This document shows, piece after piece, positions 19,469 through 23,092 of a stretch of 23,092 bases of DNA. Numbering within the stretch: the stretch's first letter is position 1; the number at the start of each line of letters is the position of its first letter. Under the pieces are notes generated by a model. The model did not search any database. It was not told the origin of the DNA and was given only the letters and a program-made list of their open reading frames with translations. This DNA comes from a virus. The DNA is taken from IMG/VR virus record IMGVR_UViG_3300042294_002873, positions 1-23,092 of that record. One strand, written 5' to 3'. The position numbers were made by a program, and so were the translations under genes.

Positions 19469-19954
19469 TTAGCGCACGCGGCGACGGGTGGCTCCCATGA
19501 TGTTGTTGCCACCTTGGGCGGCGATATCTTCTTGGTTGCCGGTTAAGGCACGAGCTACGGGGGAATTTATGATCTGCGCATTCTCCCGAATCCCCGCATT
19601 GCGCTGCGCCATCATGGCGTTGCTCATCGGGCCAGCTAGTCCAAACAGCGCATTGTATCCGGCAATCTTCGCCTGCGGGTCTTTTTGCTTGCGGAGGTCA
19701 GCGAGATATCCTCCAACGGCAGGATTGTCCTTAAACATAGAGCCGCCAAGAATCTCGCCGATTTTGTCGTAGCCTTCGGCTTCGGCCTTCATGGCTCTGT
19801 TCCCTGCGTAGCTGGAGGCCAAGCCCATCAGCGCCCCGCCGATATCATTGACCAGGCCGACATTGGCCTGTGCGGTCGTATTAGCCGCGCCGACTGCGGC
19901 GTTTCCGAGAATCTCTCCGCTCCGATCTTCGTTCCCTGGGTTAAATGCAAACAT
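19469..19954 (-). CDS. Small virion-type hypothetical protein
   Basis: A 161-residue protein with small-residue-rich helical segments (NAAVGAANTTAQANVGLVND, GGALMGLASSYAGNRAMKAE) and a middle GYLADLRKQKDPQAKIAGYN. GGAGG precedes the ATG at nine bases. Ala/Gly/Asn-rich composition close to that of the 511-residue neighbour suggests another internal or ejection component. No catalytic motif. Function unknown. Confidence 0.68.
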   Translation of the reverse strand: MFAFNPGNEDRSGEILGNAAVGAANTTAQANVGLVNDIGGALMGLASSYAGNRAMKAEAEGYDKIGEILGGSMFKDNPAVGGYLADLRKQKDPQAKIAGYNALFGLAGPMSNAMMAQRNAGIRENAQIINSPVARALTGNQEDIAAQGGNNIMGATRRRVR

Positions 19955-19958
19955 AGTT

Positions 19959-20249
19959 TTATTCCTCCTGTATTCCCGCCGCAGCCCGTGCTTCGAGGCA
20001 CAGTGGTGAACCCGGCACGAAAGCGCGGCAGGCTGCCGGCCGGTGATTGTAAATAGAACACGACACGCCGCAGCCGACCTTGCCGGTCAGCGCCACGCAT
20101 CTATGGTTCGTTGTCTTCATCAAAGGGTAGTCGGTGCGCAGCATCCATGGCGGGATGCCAGCGGCGTCGGAGCGGTCTCGTCGCAGCACAGGCCAGGACC
20201 ACTTGTGAGAGCAGCATGCCCCACACCGTTCACAGTCGAATCTTGCCAC
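19959..20249 (-). CDS. YkgJ-type cysteine-cluster protein
   Basis: A 96-residue protein with the full YkgJ signature: an early CERCGACC motif (cysteines at 6, 9, 12 and 13), an HRCVAL element and CSIYNHRPAACRAF near the end. The family binds a metal or iron-sulfur cluster through these cysteines; the biochemical role is unsettled. The start is uncertain. The GTG at 20249 begins just before the conserved motif (MARFDCERC), while ATG 20324 adds 25 residues of unrelated look. Both overlap the PP-loop gene's 3' end, by 130 or 205 bp. The gene ends four bases before the next start. Its pairing with a PAPS-reductase-like enzyme suggests a shared sulfur or iron chemistry. The family is clear, the start is not. 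Confidence 0.68.
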   Translation of the reverse strand: MARFDCERCGACCSHKWSWPVLRRDRSDAAGIPPWMLRTDYPLMKTTNHRCVALTGKVGCGVSCSIYNHRPAACRAFVPGSPLCLEARAAAGIQEE

Positions 20250-21079
20250 GTCGGGCGGAAGCCCTGCGCTTCCGATTGTAGGTCGATGTAGGGCGCCAGA
20301 GAGCTGATGTTGTTCGTCTCGCATGAGTTCTTAGGACAGTATACCGTCTCGCCCAAGTGCCGGTTGATGCAGTTCCAGCAGACCGGGTAGTAGTCCGAGT
20401 TCGCGCTCTTGTCCTTGCGGTGCCGCCACACGCCGTCCGCCTTTTCGTAGCGCGTCTCGTCATTAGGAACGCCCTCGGCTTCCAAGTAATTCCACACCTC
20501 GGCATCCGACCAATGGCGCATAGGATAGTATTGCGTCGGCACACCGGCCTGCACCAAGGCGTCCTGCGCCAGCGGCACTTGGCCCTTGATGAGATCCACG
20601 TCGGCCGACTTTTGGCCGTGGAAAGCGGCGTCCCAAGGAAAGTTAAAGGTGCCGGTCGGGCGCTTCAGAGCATCCAGCCCGCAGAGGTAGCGTCCGCTGG
20701 CCAGCTCCTCCGGTTGCGGCTCTTCGGTGCCGAGGCAGAGGAACATCACCTTCCGCGGCGCCATCTCATACATCTTCACAAAGTCAAAGCGCGGCACGCC
20801 GGTCTCGATGTCGTAGCCGTCCGTCAGCGCATAGCCGAGCGGCGACCAGTCATACATCTCCAAGTCCCAAGCCTGCGCCAGCATGTCCGAATGCGCATAC
20901 CGGTGCCGGAACCGCGGCTCCCGCCACTGCACCACCGGCGTCTTGGCGCCCACCTTGAAGCGGATCAGGTGCAGCATCGCAGTGCTGTCCTTGCCGCCGC
21001 TCCAGAGCACGACAGGGTTGGCGCTGGCGGCGAGCCAGCGTTCCACCTTGCGGCAGGTGTCTGTGACGAGTTGATCCAT
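20120..21079 (-). CDS. PP-loop PAPS-reductase-like (DndC-like) enzyme
   Basis: A 319-residue protein of the adenosine nucleotide alpha-hydrolase superfamily. The PP-loop SGGKDS lies at 27-32 in VVLWSGGKDSTAML, followed by PMRHWSDAEVWNYL at 186-199, the typical family element. CWNC at 234-237 with cysteines at 248 and 253 (YCPKNSC) could ligate a 4Fe-4S cluster, as in DndC and related enzymes that handle sulfur. Substrate cannot be read from sequence: PAPS reduction, DNA or tRNA thiolation are all possible. The last 50 residues (from about 270) look like untypical read-through, coding out of frame over the YkgJ gene. Start: a TAATG overlap with the 511-residue gene. Sitting within the virion block, not the early block, makes late action or virion packaging possible. 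Confidence 0.8.
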   Translation of the reverse strand: MDQLVTDTCRKVERWLAASANPVVLWSGGKDSTAMLHLIRFKVGAKTPVVQWREPRFRHRYAHSDMLAQAWDLEMYDWSPLGYALTDGYDIETGVPRFDFVKMYEMAPRKVMFLCLGTEEPQPEELASGRYLCGLDALKRPTGTFNFPWDAAFHGQKSADVDLIKGQVPLAQDALVQAGVPTQYYPMRHWSDAEVWNYLEAEGVPNDETRYEKADGVWRHRKDKSANSDYYPVCWNCINRHLGETVYCPKNSCETNNISSLAPYIDLQSEAQGFRPTWQDSTVNGVGHAALTSGPGLCCDETAPTPLASRHGCCAPTTL

Positions 21080-22614
21080 TAGATAGCGATGCCGATGCCT
21101 GCGATGCCGATAGCGGCGCCCACACCGGAGCCGACCATTCCCATCGTCCCCGCTTGGCTGGCCGCTCCCGCCTGCATCCCCGCACCTTGCAGCGCGGCCG
21201 CGTTGTTGGCCCAAGAGTTGTAGCGGTTGGCCGCCATGTTGGCGTTGAAGCTCTCCACGTTGCCTGCGGTCTGCACCGCATTGTTGAAGGTGTTGCCGAT
21301 GAGACTGGTTCCTTGCCCCATCGTGGCGCTGCCAAGCTGGAAGGCCGAATTGATGCCTCGCGCATACGGATCAAGCGCTCCGTAACCTTCAGCCAAGGTG
21401 ATGCGGCGACCTCGGCGGGCGAGATCGAGCTGATTGGCCCCGAGGGCAAGATTCATGCGGCGATCATTGCCCGCGTTGAAGGCATCGTTGGCCGAAAGCA
21501 TGAAGCTGCGATTCTGCGCGAGCTGCGCCTGGTTCGCCGCCTGGTTGGCCATCTGCGCCTGCATAAACATCTGCCCCAGCGTCTGGTCGCGGTTTTGGTT
21601 AGCCAAGGATGCGCGCAGTCCGGCATCTTGATTGGCCAGAGAGGCACGCATCGAGGCGTCGAGGTTGGCCAGATTGGCCTGCTGCTGGTTGGCCGCGTTG
21701 AATTGTCCGGTATTGAAGGCCGTCTGCTGGTTGGCCATCGCCGCCCGCATCGCCGCCTCTTGGTCGGCGAGGGACATTTGACCAGCCATCTGCTGATTGG
21801 CCATCGCCGCGCGCATCTGCGCCTCTTGGTTGCCAAACTGCCGTGACACATCCTGCTGCTGCACGCCTTGGGCAAAGGCCAAATCTTCCGCCTGCCGGCT
21901 GCGGGCATAGCGGTCACGATTAAGCAACTCGGCCGCCAGACCGGCGTTGCCCGTGGCCATGCCGCGCGAGGCCATCCCCGCGCGCGCCGACTGCACCGCA
22001 TCGCGTGATGCCTCCGGCGAGAGCCTTCCGTCGCTGTTGGCCCGCTGGATCGCTTGCTGCATGAGCGCGCCGCCTAGCGCTCCGGCCTCGACATTCTGCG
22101 CGTTCACATCGGCCACCCGCTGCGCGTTGACCGCGTTCACGTCGGCCACCCGACCCATCTGCGCCGCCGCCGCCTGTTGTGCGCGCACATTGCGGGCCGA
22201 CACCTCGCGGATATTCATAGGGCCAGAGACTTGATCCGCCCGCACATCCATCGCCCCCATGCCGGCGCTTTGTATCTGGCGGTCTGCCAGCGTTGGCCCC
22301 TCGGCAAATTCGGCCGCAGCTTGACGTTGGATGTCAGACTCAAAGGACGAAGGCGCCCCGGCCGCAGCGAGTTCTTCGCCCAGCACGCCACGGGTGCGGG
22401 CGAGGTATTCGTTGTCTAGCTCGCTGGCCACTTGGCGCGCCGTGCCAAGCTGCAGCGCGGTCATCTGCGGGTAAAGCCGCTGGATCTGCGCCTCCTGCTC
22501 CCGCATCTGGGCTATGGCGCCGCGCGTGGCGGCCGCATACATCTTATCGTAATCGATTGGCTTCGGTGCCGGCGGCGCCGGTGGCGGTGCTGGAATGCTT
22601 GGTCCTCCTCCCAT
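21079..22614 (-). CDS. Q/N/A-rich repetitive virion protein
   Basis: A 511-residue protein with an N-terminus typical of internal virion or tail-tube-tip proteins (MGGGPSIPAPPPAPPAPKPI). Residues 25-130 are helical. At 157-172 VADVNA is repeated; at 262-365 a run of near-repeats (MRAAMANQQ twice, MRASLANQD, LRASLANQN, MANQAANQAQ) forms a long, alanine- and glutamine-rich helical rod. A glycine/isoleucine-rich C-terminus (GVGAAIGIAGIGIAI) looks membrane-active. AGGAGG precedes the ATG at eight bases. It lies upstream of the ejection-like genes, so a pore or ejection-apparatus role is a fair inference; a tape-measure-like or fibre shaft is the alternative. Confidence 0.72.
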   Translation of the reverse strand: MGGGPSIPAPPPAPPAPKPIDYDKMYAAATRGAIAQMREQEAQIQRLYPQMTALQLGTARQVASELDNEYLARTRGVLGEELAAAGAPSSFESDIQRQAAAEFAEGPTLADRQIQSAGMGAMDVRADQVSGPMNIREVSARNVRAQQAAAAQMGRVADVNAVNAQRVADVNAQNVEAGALGGALMQQAIQRANSDGRLSPEASRDAVQSARAGMASRGMATGNAGLAAELLNRDRYARSRQAEDLAFAQGVQQQDVSRQFGNQEAQMRAAMANQQMAGQMSLADQEAAMRAAMANQQTAFNTGQFNAANQQQANLANLDASMRASLANQDAGLRASLANQNRDQTLGQMFMQAQMANQAANQAQLAQNRSFMLSANDAFNAGNDRRMNLALGANQLDLARRGRRITLAEGYGALDPYARGINSAFQLGSATMGQGTSLIGNTFNNAVQTAGNVESFNANMAANRYNSWANNAAALQGAGMQAGAASQAGTMGMVGSGVGAAIGIAGIGIAI

Positions 22615-22615
22615 A

Positions 22616-22963
22616 TTATTGTCCTCCTACTTTCTTCATAAGTTTCTCCCAATAGTATACCCGCGGCTCAAAGCTCCCACGGCGGCACCAGGCCACATAG
22701 GGGTGCGGATGCGGTGCCACGCGCAGACACTCCCGCACAGGGTCTGTGCCAAAAGCGCCAGCAGCCAAAGTGACGAACCAGCAGTTAGCTTCCCCGAGTT
22801 CAAATTGTTGCTCCTCCGCGTTCCACCGGCAGGCTTTGGCCAGCACAAAGCAGGACGGCGAGTTCCACACATAGCCCGCCGAAAGATGCTCCCCGACCTC
22901 TTCCCAGAAGTCCTGCGTCGAGTGCTCGTCCCACCAGTGTTTTGCGCGTTGCCATGGGGTCAT
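22616..22963 (-). CDS. Hypothetical phage protein, W/C/H-rich
   Basis: A 115-residue protein. MTPWQRAKHWWDEHSTQDFW opens a helical front; the rest is rich in aromatic and cysteine residues (SCFVLAKACRWNAEEQQF, CWFVTLAAGAFGTDPVRECL, RVAPHPHPYVAWCRRG, RVYYWEKLMKKVGG). I cannot name the family but its ordered 'W...H..F..C..LAKA...' pattern looks like a folded, conserved protein. It starts two bases after the tail-like gene's stop and ends just ahead of the 511-residue gene. Late expression is likely from the position. Confidence 0.68.
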   Translation of the reverse strand: MTPWQRAKHWWDEHSTQDFWEEVGEHLSAGYVWNSPSCFVLAKACRWNAEEQQFELGEANCWFVTLAAGAFGTDPVRECLRVAPHPHPYVAWCRRGSFEPRVYYWEKLMKKVGGQ

Positions 22964-22965
22964 GC

Positions 22966-23092
22966 TTAGCCCTCATACATGATGTTGACCGACCCCGCAT
23001 CGAAGGTATCGGTGCCGTTGACTGTTGTAAGGCGGACTTGAGTGAGGGCATCTGACAAAGATTTTGAGCCGCCCGAAATCTTCAAGGCACCG
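22966..23092 (-). CDS. C-terminal end of a tail or fibre-like protein (partial)
   Basis: Only the last 41 residues lie in the window: GALKISGGSKSLSDALTQVR, then LTTVNGTDTFDAGSVNIMYE and G. The ending 'TDTFDAGSVNIMYEG' is a pattern seen at the C-terminus of phage tail, fibre or receptor-binding proteins. It continues past the right edge. The stop is two bases before the ATG of the next gene. Tail-fibre identity is probable, not certain. Confidence 0.6.
   Translation of the reverse strand, partial: GALKISGGSKSLSDALTQVRLTTVNGTDTFDAGSVNIMYEG

Noticed and set aside
1-23092. CRISPR array or CRISPR-associated system
   Set aside because: No regularly spaced direct repeats with unique 30-40 bp spacers are seen. 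The Cas4-like nuclease lies among phage replication genes; the iterons and decamers have far too short spacing.
1-23092. Insertion sequences or transposase genes
   Set aside because: No DDE or HUH transposase motif and no terminal inverted repeats with target duplication were recognised.
12500-23092. Interpretation of the right half as host DNA next to an integrated prophage
   Set aside because: The genes to the right of the core are virion-like and arm repeats flank the core on both sides; an attL or attR junction would show arms on one side only.

Overview
This window looks like part of the genome of a temperate tailed phage (Caudoviricetes) of a Gram-negative host. Genes are tightly packed with many ATGA stop/start overlaps, bacterial start codons and Shine-Dalgarno (SD) sites, an early replication block, a lysogeny/integration block and a virion (ejection-type) block. 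No terminase, portal, capsid or lysis gene is seen here; they presumably lie beyond the edges. A podovirus-like lifestyle is suggested by a T7 gp2.5-like single-strand binding protein, a cluster of ejection-like proteins and one giant virion protein. The lipobox in one gene fits a Gram-negative host. A Verrucomicrobiota-like host is only a low-confidence guess.

Layout. (1) 1-9490, minus strand, read right to left: an early operon starting with an excisionase-like HTH gene, then many small phage genes, an O-like replication initiator with four internal iterons (candidate origin, 6256-6332), a PD-(D/E)XK protein, more small genes, a DnaB helicase, a Holliday-junction-resolvase-like nuclease, a gp2.5-like SSB, a RecB/Cas4-like nuclease and an HExxH metallopeptidase-like protein. 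(2) 9491-9612: a divergent control region full of TGTCC decamers. (3) 9613-11152, plus strand: a ribbon-helix-helix-like regulator candidate, then a likely lysogeny or cargo set with a PEGA-domain lipoprotein and a zinc-ribbon membrane peptide. (4) 11144-12247: tyrosine integrase (minus), followed by a complete attP-like site at 12263-12503, where TTTGGCA arm repeats flank a fragment of a tRNA-Lys(CUU) gene. (5) 12567-23092, minus strand: a late block of a tail/fibre-like C-terminus, a small protein, a Q/N/A-rich virion protein, a PP-loop PAPS-reductase-like enzyme, a YkgJ cysteine-cluster protein, two virion-like proteins and a 1980-residue giant with an HEIGH zincin motif, closed by a strong hairpin terminator.

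How it fits together. Phage genes lie on both sides of the attachment core, and both arms are present, so the sequence represents the free or circular (unintegrated) form or its packaged permutation. Replication would start at the iterons bound by the initiator, which would load DnaB, with the SSB and nucleases handling recombination. Six clusters of TGTCC units at 10-bp spacing, mostly next to the regulators and attP, suggest one phage regulator controlling the lysis/lysogeny decision and possibly integration. Three items most deserve follow-up: the decamer regulon, the paired PP-loop enzyme and YkgJ protein inside the virion block, and the unusual attP/integrase.
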